Origin: Amycolatopsis keratiniphila subsp. keratiniphila
Lineage (GTDB): Bacteria; Actinomycetota; Actinomycetes; Mycobacteriales; Pseudonocardiaceae
Length of the DNA stretch: 64,000 nt
Reading direction: 5' to 3'
Assembly: GCF_001620365.2 (NCBI RefSeq)
Contig: NZ_LQMT02000010.1
Span: forward strand, 390,555 to 454,554
Shown: in pieces, positions 52,899 through 60,148 of the stretch
Numbering within the stretch: position 1 is the stretch's first letter
How the letters are laid out: every line of letters starts with the position of its first letter
Made by a program: the position numbers and the translations under genes
Notes under the pieces: model-generated
Databases searched by the model: none
What the model saw: only the letters and a program-made list of their open reading frames with translations
What the model was told of the DNA's origin: nothing

Positions 52899-53551
52899 CA
52901 GCCCGCCTTCGCCATCAGCCAGCCGCGGTCGACGGCCTTGGCGCCGGCCTGGAACCGGCTGCGGGCACCGAGCCGGTTCATGATGTCGGCGACCATCCGG
53001 CGCACCGTGCGCACCGAGACACCGAGCCGCGCGGCGGCGGATTCGTCGGTCGTGCCGGAGAAGAGCAGCGTCAGCAGTTCCTGTTCGCGGCAGGTGAGGA
53101 TCGAAGCGTTCTCGGATTCGGGGAGGTCCAGCGGGACGAGCGGGGCGGCCGTCTGCCAGATCCGCTCGAACAACCCGACCGTCGCGGTGACCACGCCGGG
53201 CAGCCGGAACACCGCGGAACCGGCCTGCCTGCCTTCCGCCGGAAGGACGACCGAGGTCCGGTCGATCACCAGCGCGTCCATCGGGACCTCGGCGTCGGTC
53301 CGCACCTCGGCACCGGCCCGCGACATCCGGTTCAGCGCGCCGGACATCCGTGCGGAGTCGGGGAAGAGCACCTTGTGGCGTACCCCGGGGCGCACGTTCG
53401 CGAGCGCGATCCGCTGGAACGCGGTGTCCGTCCCCGTGCTCATGACGAGCACCTCGCCGGTCGCGTCCGCGAGCAGTTCGCCGAGCCCCGCCCGGTCGCC
53501 GCCCGGGCCCGCTCCCGTGACCAGACTGAGCTGGCCGGTCTGCACGGTCAT
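52898..53551 (-). CDS. LuxR-type transcriptional regulator
   Basis: 217 residues from ATG 53551 (GGGAGG upstream). C-terminal LuxR/GerE helix-turn-helix: LTCREQELLTLLFSGTTDESAAARLGVSVRTVRRMVADIMNRLGA. The N-terminal part (GEVLVMSTGTDTAFQRIALANVRPGVRHKVLFPDSARM... VPMDALVIDRTSVVLP) resembles the phospholipase-D-like domains of other actinobacterial LuxR proteins. First gene of a leftward operon with the EccA-like ATPase, so likely an island-specific regulator. Confidence 0.9.
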   Translation of the reverse strand: MTVQTGQLSLVTGAGPGGDRAGLGELLADATGEVLVMSTGTDTAFQRIALANVRPGVRHKVLFPDSARMSGALNRMSRAGAEVRTDAEVPMDALVIDRTSVVLPAEGRQAGSAVFRLPGVVTATVGLFERIWQTAAPLVPLDLPESENASILTCREQELLTLLFSGTTDESAAARLGVSVRTVRRMVADIMNRLGARSRFQAGAKAVDRGWLMAKAG

Positions 53552-53710
53552 CGCAGGTACCTCCCTCTTCCCCCGGCGCGGTGCCGCCGACGACGTCCTG
53601 TTCATGCCAGTTCCCCGCCGCCGGGGCGGTCACGGGCACCCGACGCGTTAGCGTTCAGGGGCACCGGGAACTGCACGCGTCTACTTTCGCTGTCCGAACA
53701 TGAGGTTTTG

Positions 53711-54376
53711 ATGACACGGGTGATGGTCGTCGAAGACGACGAGAATCTGCGGCTCGCACTGGTCACGCAGCTGCGCGCGGCCGGCTTCGCCGTCGACGAG
53801 GCGGGCGACATCGCGACCGCGGACCGGTTGCTGCGCGGAACGCACCACGACTGCGTGGTCCTGGACCGGATGCTGCCGGACGGCGACGCCATCGAATACG
53901 TGCACATGCGACGGCAGCTGGGCTGGCGGGCGCCGGTGCTGTTCCTCACCGCCCGCGACGCGCTCGCCGACCGGGTGGCGGGTTTCGAGCACGGCGGCGA
54001 CGACTATCTCGTGAAGCCGTTCGTGATGGCCGAGCTGACCGAGCGGGTGGCGAACCTGTGCCACCGATCCGCGTTCGACCGGCCTTCGGTGCTGCAGCAC
54101 GAAGACCTGGTGATGGACTGCGCGCGGCGTGAGGTGCGCCGCGCTGGCGTGCTGCTCACCTTGACCAACAAGGAGTACGCGGTGCTCGAATACCTGCTGA
54201 CGAGGGCGGGACTGCCCGTGCAGCGGGCCGATCTGATCGAGCACTGCTGGGACGCGCAGGCCGATCCGATGTCCAATGTGGTCGATGTGGTGGTGAAGCG
54301 GTTGCGCCGCAAGCTGAAGGAACCCGAGCTGATCCACGCCGTCCGCGGCCTCGGCTACCGGCTGGGCGCCCGGTGA
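53711..54376 (+). CDS. OmpR-family response regulator 2 of the island
   Basis: 221 residues from ATG 53711. Receiver with VEDDEN, phosphoacceptor Asp in VLDRMLPDGD, FLTARD and DYLVKPF, and winged helix with LTNKEYAVLEYLL and HAVRGLGYR. Couples by a 4-bp GTGA overlap to the downstream kinase. Divergent from the LuxR gene with 159 bp between. Paralogue of the regulator at 50527. Confidence 0.94.
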   Translation: MTRVMVVEDDENLRLALVTQLRAAGFAVDEAGDIATADRLLRGTHHDCVVLDRMLPDGDAIEYVHMRRQLGWRAPVLFLTARDALADRVAGFEHGGDDYLVKPFVMAELTERVANLCHRSAFDRPSVLQHEDLVMDCARREVRRAGVLLTLTNKEYAVLEYLLTRAGLPVQRADLIEHCWDAQADPMSNVVDVVVKRLRRKLKEPELIHAVRGLGYRLGAR

Positions 54377-55626
54377 ACACCCACTCCTCGGCCGACCGGC
54401 TGCGCAAGCTGCGCTGGACGCTGACCGCGTTGTTCACCGCGATGAACACGCTCGGGCTGGTCGTCTTCGCCTGGCTGCTCATCAACGAGGACGGTGACCA
54501 GGGCGAGGAACGGATCGACGCCGCGCTGAACCAGGTCACGTCGTCGGTCAGCAGGCTGGTCGAATTCGACGGCACCATCGGCTTCGGTCTGGTGAACACC
54601 GACGTGCTGAACGACCGCTGTCCCCAGTTCGCGATCCTGTCCGGCGGGGCACCCGCGTTCCAGCCGCACTTCTCGCGGTCGACCTGCGTCCCGATGAGCA
54701 CGCAGCTGTTGAACGGCCTGGCGACCGAGGCGGTGAAGTCCGGCAAGCTGGTGCAGGGGCACCAAAAGGCGACCGACGGCGCCATGGTCAAGGTCCGCGC
54801 CGAACCGCTGCGCGACAGCGACGGCAAGACATTCGCGGCAGTCGTCGCGGTGCAGTCCACCGAGGCCGAAGACTCCGCTCACACCCAGTTCACGCTGCTG
54901 GTGATCGGCGGCACCGTGCTGCTGGTCGCGATACTGGGCTTCGCGGGCCACCTGCTGTCCGGCCGCTCGATCCGCCCCGCGGCCGCGGCCCTGCAGCAGC
55001 AAGAGGTCCTGCTCGCCGAGACCGCGCACGACCTCCGCACCCCGGTCGCCGCCCTGCGCGCGCTCGCCGAAACCGCGATGGCCAACCCCGCGCAATCCGC
55101 GGAACTCCTGCCGCGCACCGTCCGGCTCGCCGCGCGAATGGGCGGGATCATCGACGACCTGCTCGTCCGTGCCCGGCTGGCCGCGGGCGTGGAACAGCTG
55201 AGCATCCAGCCGATCTGGCTCGACCAGCTGGTGGTGGGCATCGTCGAGGACACCGCCACCGAAGGCGCCGAAGTCACCGTCACCGCCGCGCCCACGAAGG
55301 TCAACGCCGACCCCGCACTGCTGCAACGGGCGATCGGAAACCTCCTCGACAACGCCATGCGCTACGGCCGCCACCCGGGCGCGAAGGCGTTCGTGCACCT
55401 GACCGTCGCCGGCGGCACCGTGACCGTCGCCGACCACGGCCCGGGGATCGACACGACGATGGCGGGCGACGCCTTCGACCGGTTCGCCAGCACCGGCGGG
55501 TCTTCCGGGCTCGGGCTGTCGATCGTGCGGTGGGTCGCGCAGGCGCACGGCGGCACGCTCGCGGTGTACAACGCCGACGAGGGCGGCGCGATCTTCGAAC
55601 TGCGGTTCCCGGTCAGCGGCTCCTGA
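54373..55626 (+). CDS. Membrane sensor histidine kinase of the island
   Basis: 417 residues from GTG 54373. TM1 about 16-38, an extracytoplasmic sensor of roughly 135 residues with two Cys (DRCPQF and STCVPM), TM2 about 176-195, phosphoacceptor ETAHDLRTPV, N box IGNLLDNAMRYG, G1 DHGPGID and G2 SGLGLSIV. The two Cys could respond to disulfide state outside the cell; that is speculation. Cognate of the upstream regulator. A hairpin separates it from convergent eccB. Confidence 0.93.
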   Translation: MNTHSSADRLRKLRWTLTALFTAMNTLGLVVFAWLLINEDGDQGEERIDAALNQVTSSVSRLVEFDGTIGFGLVNTDVLNDRCPQFAILSGGAPAFQPHFSRSTCVPMSTQLLNGLATEAVKSGKLVQGHQKATDGAMVKVRAEPLRDSDGKTFAAVVAVQSTEAEDSAHTQFTLLVIGGTVLLVAILGFAGHLLSGRSIRPAAAALQQQEVLLAETAHDLRTPVAALRALAETAMANPAQSAELLPRTVRLAARMGGIIDDLLVRARLAAGVEQLSIQPIWLDQLVVGIVEDTATEGAEVTVTAAPTKVNADPALLQRAIGNLLDNAMRYGRHPGAKAFVHLTVAGGTVTVADHGPGIDTTMAGDAFDRFASTGGSSGLGLSIVRWVAQAHGGTLAVYNADEGGAIFELRFPVSGS

Positions 55627-55644
55627 CTTCACCGTCCACACCGG

Positions 55645-55693
55645 GCTGAAGGGAGCTTTCCCCGCATCTCATGCGGGGAAAGCTCCCTTCAGC
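55645..55693. repeat. Perfect 23-bp-arm hairpin, GCTGAAGGGAG variant
   Basis: Arms 55645-55667 and 55671-55693 are exact reverse complements with a CTC loop. Sequence differs from the GTGAAGG copies but keeps the TGAAGG/CCTTCA ends. Lies between the convergent kinase and eccB, 13 bp from the eccB stop. Confidence 0.9.
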
Positions 55694-55706
55694 GCGTCGG
55701 GGTCGG

Positions 55707-57140
55707 TCAGCCGCCCAGGGTTTGGCGCCGCGCGGCGGCCGGGTCGAGGCTCGGCCCCTCGGGCAGCCGCGCCACCAGACCGGCGGGCAGCCGCACCGGA
55801 CGCGCCGACGGATAGCCCAGCATCTTCAGCACGTCGGGTGAAGCCAGCGGATAGCGGCGCCCCATGTCGGTCACGACGGTCAGCGTTCCGACAGCCGCGG
55901 AAGGGGAGGGCATCGCTTCGACGACGATCGCGCTGCCGGGCGGCACGTGGACGCGGTCCGCGAGCGGGGTCCCGGAGGCGGTCCGGCGGGCGGTCGTGGA
56001 CATCGGGTCCGCGGGCGGCATCGCCGGATCGACGGTCAGGGCGGGGGCCGCAGAACCGTCGCCGAAGGTCGCGCACACGGTGGTGTCCTGGTCGCGCAGG
56101 CGCGCGATGGCCGGACGTGTGGCGGGTGCGGCGCCCGTGTCGGCCCGGACGGGGTCCAGCTGCCGGGACATCGTCGCCAGCGACGGCGCCAGCGGCACGG
56201 TTTTCGGTTCCCCGCCGGGATACGCGGCGAGCATCTGGGCGCTCGCGCGCTGGACGTCGTACTGCAGTTCGCTGATCGGCCGCAGGGCGTCCCGTTCGGC
56301 CAGATAGTGCTGCTGTCCCCCGCCGGAGGTCTGCACCATGAGCAGCATCCCGTTCCGGATGTCGGCCCGGCCCGGCACCGCGGTCGACACCTCACCCGCC
56401 GCGGCCACCGGCAGCGGGCCGATCGGCGTGCCTTCGGGGAGCACGTCGAGCCACGCCCGGCCGACCCGCGCCCACGGCTCGGCGGTCAGCGCGAGCCCGG
56501 TGCCGACGGCGCCGTAGTCGGTGATCCGGTGCCGATGCCCGCGCCACACGACGAACCGGTCGCCGGTCGAGGTCGATTCCACCAGCAGCGCCTGGTCCCC
56601 CAGTTCCGCACCGCCCGACGGCGAGGCGCCCGCCAACAGCACCGATTCCTCGATCCGGCTGCCCGCCAGGTCGCTCGCGGGCGCGGAGCACAGCGACCAC
56701 GATCCGGTGAGCAGTTTTTCGGGCCCGGGCAAGCCGTCCGGCGCGTCGGCGATGCCGATCCGGGGCCCTCGCGGGACTCCGGCGAGTGATTCGCGCGAAA
56801 CCCGTTCCGTGGTGCCGTGTTCGCCGAGCAGCAGCAGCGCGGACGCGTAGTTCGCGACGGGATGCAGCCGTTCGTCCAGGTAGACGTACCGGGTCCCGCT
56901 CTCCTTCTCCACGATGACGGCGGCGTTCTTGCGCCAGGCATTGTTCCCGCCGGGCACGATCATCCCGTAGACCCCGACGCACGCCAGCGCCACGATCGCC
57001 AGTGCGACACCGGCGAAAGCGGCACCGGAGGGACGGCGGAACGGCGGCTGCTCCGGGTCGGTCTCCCTCGTCACGAGCGCGGAAATGGCGCGCTGCACCA
57101 GGAATTGGTACGCCTGCAGTTGATCCCGTTTGGACGCCAT
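55707..57140 (-). CDS. eccB: Type VII secretion protein EccB
   Basis: 477 residues. The conserved start SKRDQLQAYQFLVQRAISALV and a single membrane helix (about 40-62) precede a large periplasmic-side domain with internal repeats (GTRYVYLDERLHPVANYASALLLLG; RFVVWRGHRHRITD; GRRYPLASPDVLKMLGY) and Cys pair (SLCSAPAS, TVCATFG). EccB is a structural member of the ESX membrane complex. Placed 4 bp after eccD in one operon. Family length is about 480, so it is complete. Confidence 0.96.
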   Translation of the reverse strand: MASKRDQLQAYQFLVQRAISALVTRETDPEQPPFRRPSGAAFAGVALAIVALACVGVYGMIVPGGNNAWRKNAAVIVEKESGTRYVYLDERLHPVANYASALLLLGEHGTTERVSRESLAGVPRGPRIGIADAPDGLPGPEKLLTGSWSLCSAPASDLAGSRIEESVLLAGASPSGGAELGDQALLVESTSTGDRFVVWRGHRHRITDYGAVGTGLALTAEPWARVGRAWLDVLPEGTPIGPLPVAAAGEVSTAVPGRADIRNGMLLMVQTSGGGQQHYLAERDALRPISELQYDVQRASAQMLAAYPGGEPKTVPLAPSLATMSRQLDPVRADTGAAPATRPAIARLRDQDTTVCATFGDGSAAPALTVDPAMPPADPMSTTARRTASGTPLADRVHVPPGSAIVVEAMPSPSAAVGTLTVVTDMGRRYPLASPDVLKMLGYPSARPVRLPAGLVARLPEGPSLDPAAARRQTLGG

Positions 57141-57144
57141 GGTC

Positions 57145-58527
57145 TCAGCCCCCCAGTCCGCGCACGTAGCCGTACAGGCCGAGCACCGAACACGCCACCG
57201 GGACGACGGCGATCGTCACCAGGATCTCGAAGTACTCGGCGATCCGGCCGAGATACGGGTTGGCGGCGCGGGTGCTCAGCACGACACCGGAGGCGATCAC
57301 ACCCGCCGCCACCGCGAGCGACAACGGTCCGGCGAGGACGAGCAACAGCGAGCGGTCCGCCATGAGCGGGCCCGCCAGCAGGCATCCGGCGCCGAAGATC
57401 CCGGCCACCAGGATCGGCGTCCGTTGCCGCAGGATCGGGTACAGCCGTGCCCGCACCAGGAAACCCGCCGCCAGCAGGGCGACGAGGACGACCGCGGCCT
57501 CGCTGTCGCTGTGGATCAGCTGCAGCTGGCAGTACATGGCGACGATCGCCGCCCCGCCCAGCATCCCGGTGAGCAGCGCGTCCGCTCTGACGACGGCGGC
57601 GTGCACGAGTTCGAGCGGTGGCTGGGGATCGTCGCGGACCAGATCCGCGGTCGACCGCGGCAGCACCGGCATCGGCACCCGGCCGAGCCGCAGCGACAGC
57701 GGCGCGAACGTGGTCGAGAGCACGAGCACCCCGCCGCCGATCACCGCCGCCGACCGGTAGCCCGCCAGATCGTCGAAGGTGGCCAGCCAGCCGCCGAGCA
57801 CGCCGAGCAGACCGACGGTGGCGGCTCCGGCGAACAGGGCGGGCGCGGCGGTCACCCCCAGGTGGCCGACGACGGCCGCGAGCAGCAAGGCCGCGCTCGC
57901 CAGCAACAGGTGACCGGCGGACAGCTCGCCGATCGGATCGTCGCCCGCCAGCAGCAGACCACCGCCGGCGAAGGCGAACGGGAGCGCGACGGCGGCGAGT
58001 ACCGCCCCGGCACCAGCGTCGCGCAGTGCCCGCGCGAGCAGGACACCCGCCGCCAGCAACAATGCCGAGACCGCCAGCGCCCAGGCCGCCGGTGACGTCC
58101 ACGGCGGGCCGGCGCGCAGTACCGCGAGCAGGCCGAAGGACATCGCCACCGCGCCGACGGCCAGCCCGGCCTGCCGCGTGTGCCGCGGCCCCCAGGCCTT
58201 GCCGGTGCGGCCGGAGCCGGTGGCGATCGCGTCCACGAGATCGTCGTACTCGGGCTCCGGCCATTCGGCGCGGCGCGGCGTCAGATGGAGGATCTCCCCG
58301 TCCCGGACCCGGTGCGCGCCCAGCGTCCGGTCCAGATCGAAGGCCGTACCGTCGGCGCGGCGCAACTGCCAGCCGCCGCCGGCGACCCCGTCGTCCGCCA
58401 TTCCCTCACCCGCCCGCGCGAGCAGGCCGGGGAGGATTTCGGCGACGGACGCGTGTTCCGGCAGCGCCATGTCGATGCGCCGGTGCGGAGTGGTGATGGT
58501 GACCCTGACCAGGCCGGCAGTCTGCAT
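57145..58527 (-). CDS. eccD: Type VII secretion membrane channel protein EccD
   Basis: 460 residues. Residues 1-90 form a YukD/ubiquitin-like domain (VRVTITTPHRRIDMALPEHASVAEILPGLL... LRRADGTAFDLDRTLGAHRVRDGEILHLTPRRA), followed by about eleven membrane helices (for example LAVGAVAMSFGLLAVL, ALAVSALLLAAGVLLARAL, VLAGPLSLAVAAGVIASGVVL). This is the EccD layout; two copies build the pore-side wall in ESX complexes. First gene of the eccD-eccB operon; divergent from the pseudokinase gene. Confidence 0.95.
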   Translation of the reverse strand: MQTAGLVRVTITTPHRRIDMALPEHASVAEILPGLLARAGEGMADDGVAGGGWQLRRADGTAFDLDRTLGAHRVRDGEILHLTPRRAEWPEPEYDDLVDAIATGSGRTGKAWGPRHTRQAGLAVGAVAMSFGLLAVLRAGPPWTSPAAWALAVSALLLAAGVLLARALRDAGAGAVLAAVALPFAFAGGGLLLAGDDPIGELSAGHLLLASAALLLAAVVGHLGVTAAPALFAGAATVGLLGVLGGWLATFDDLAGYRSAAVIGGGVLVLSTTFAPLSLRLGRVPMPVLPRSTADLVRDDPQPPLELVHAAVVRADALLTGMLGGAAIVAMYCQLQLIHSDSEAAVVLVALLAAGFLVRARLYPILRQRTPILVAGIFGAGCLLAGPLMADRSLLLVLAGPLSLAVAAGVIASGVVLSTRAANPYLGRIAEYFEILVTIAVVPVACSVLGLYGYVRGLGG

Positions 58528-58629
58528 GGGAAAAGGGTCGGCCAGCGGCGGGCCAGCCGGGCACCGGCGGCAGGAACCTGCCGCCGCGAAAGTACTCCGG
58601 AACCGGACTTCTTGCGCGACAATGGGGTC

Positions 58630-60033
58630 ATGAGCATCGAGACAGGGCTGCTCGCCCAGGGCCCCATCGCGACCGTGTACGCGGGCAAGGATCCCGCCAC
58701 GGGCAACGACTTCGCGATCAAGATGTTCCCCGGCACCTTCGACCGCGAGACCTCCGCGTGGCTCGAACGAGAGCGCAAGGCGCTGGCGACAGTGCGTTCG
58801 ACGCGTTCGGTTTCGCAGATCACCGACGTCCTGACCCTTCCCGACGGCCGGTCCGGAATCCGCCGCGAACTGTGCCCGGGTTCACTCGCCGGTCTCCTGG
58901 ATTCCGGTGCCCGGCTGGGGGTTCCCGACGTGCTCGCCCTCGGCGCCGCGATCGCGTCGGCACTCGCCGCGGCGCACGGCGCGGACGTCCTGCACGGCGG
59001 CGTGAGCCCGCACAACGTGTTGTACCGGGCCTCCGGCGAGTTCGTGCTCGCCGACTTCGGGGTGGCCCTGCGGCGGCGATTCCCGCGCGATCCGATGTAC
59101 GCGGTCGAGTACACCGCCCCGGAAACCCTGCGCGACGACACGCTTTCCCCCGCGTCCGACCTTTATGGACTCGGCGCGGTGCTGTACGTCGCCTTGACCG
59201 GGAAGCCCCCGTTTCCCCGTCACACCGGGCAGCAGCCGGGCGAGCGGATCCTTCAGGTGCTGCGGGAGCCGGTCGCGCCGATCCAGGATCCGGCCGTCCC
59301 TGGCGAACTCGCCGCCACCATCATGCGGTTGCTGGCCAAGGAACCGGCCGACCGGCCGCAGGACGTCGCGTCGCTGGCACGGCTGTTCACGAAGCTGAGC
59401 CGTCCCGGCGGCGAGGTCGTCACCGGCGATTCCCCGGACCTGCCAAGCGAAGAGGAAGAGACCGAAGTCGAATTCGACGACTTCGCCGACGTTCACCGCC
59501 CCGCCGCCCCGGTCCACGCGGCCCCGTCGCCGGTCCAGGTGGTACAGGCGCCGCCGAGGGGCGGCCGCACCTTGATCCGCGAGTTCAGCGGACCGCTCAA
59601 AACCGAACGCGAGCTTCCGTGGAAGCCCGTCGCGCTGGCGGGCGCCGGGGTGCTCGCCGCCGGGCTCGCCGTGCTGCCGCTGGTCCTCGGCCCGGCGGAG
59701 ATCGGCGGGCAGGCCGTCCCGGTGGCGGCCGCGATCCCGCCGCCCGCACCGGCTTCCGCGCCGGCGCCGGACGTCAAGCTGGCGCTCGCGCCGCCGCAGG
59801 ACCAGAGCGACCACGTGCAGCTGACCTGGACCGCGGAAGGCGAACTGGACTTCGTCGTGATCATGGCGGGCGAGCGGCTCGAGACGAAACAGCTCGTCGC
59901 CCACCGTCAGCGCAGCCTGGACGTGCCCGTCGACCCGGCGCGCCGGTACTGCTTCCAGCTCAGGGCGACCGACGGACGGCACATCTACACCACCGAGCCG
60001 GTCGCGATCCGCGGCGCCCGCTGCAACCCGTGA
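58630..60033 (+). CDS. Membrane-anchored pseudokinase (Ser/Thr kinase-like)
   Basis: 467 residues. The N-terminal kinase fold retains the ATP Lys31 (FAIKMF), DFG (142-144) and YTAPE, but the HRDxKxxN catalytic loop is HGGVSPHN at 122-129, so the catalytic Asp and the Lys are gone. Gly-rich loop is weak (LAQGPIATVYAG). An acidic/Pro linker and one membrane helix (333-354) lead to an extracytoplasmic domain with strands and two Cys, fibronectin-like. Likely a signalling scaffold for the secretion system; divergent from eccD. Confidence 0.87.
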   Translation: MSIETGLLAQGPIATVYAGKDPATGNDFAIKMFPGTFDRETSAWLERERKALATVRSTRSVSQITDVLTLPDGRSGIRRELCPGSLAGLLDSGARLGVPDVLALGAAIASALAAAHGADVLHGGVSPHNVLYRASGEFVLADFGVALRRRFPRDPMYAVEYTAPETLRDDTLSPASDLYGLGAVLYVALTGKPPFPRHTGQQPGERILQVLREPVAPIQDPAVPGELAATIMRLLAKEPADRPQDVASLARLFTKLSRPGGEVVTGDSPDLPSEEEETEVEFDDFADVHRPAAPVHAAPSPVQVVQAPPRGGRTLIREFSGPLKTERELPWKPVALAGAGVLAAGLAVLPLVLGPAEIGGQAVPVAAAIPPPAPASAPAPDVKLALAPPQDQSDHVQLTWTAEGELDFVVIMAGERLETKQLVAHRQRSLDVPVDPARRYCFQLRATDGRHIYTTEPVAIRGARCNP

Positions 60034-60053
60034 GTACGTGAGCCGCGGCCGAC

Positions 60054-60106
60054 GTTGCGAAAGCCACTTTCGCAACGTTGAAGGTTGCGAAAGTGGCTTT
60101 CGCAAC
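60054..60106. repeat. Nested double hairpin of the GCGAAAG type
   Basis: Arms 60054-60076 and 60084-60106 are exact reverse complements, and each arm is itself a palindrome (GTTGCGAAAG-NNN-CTTTCGCAAC). It can therefore fold as one long stem or two short ones. Between the convergent pseudokinase and TgpA genes; shares its core with 21876-21892. Confidence 0.9.
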
Positions 60107-60148
60107 CCCCGCGGCGACGGCCGAGCCGACCGAAGGCCCTAGCCGTCC

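Noticed and set aside
1..60106. Hairpin family considered as IS or MITE insertions
   Set aside because: No flanking target duplications or transposase genes were seen, and the inner stem sequence varies between copies in a matched way, unlike copies of one mobile element.
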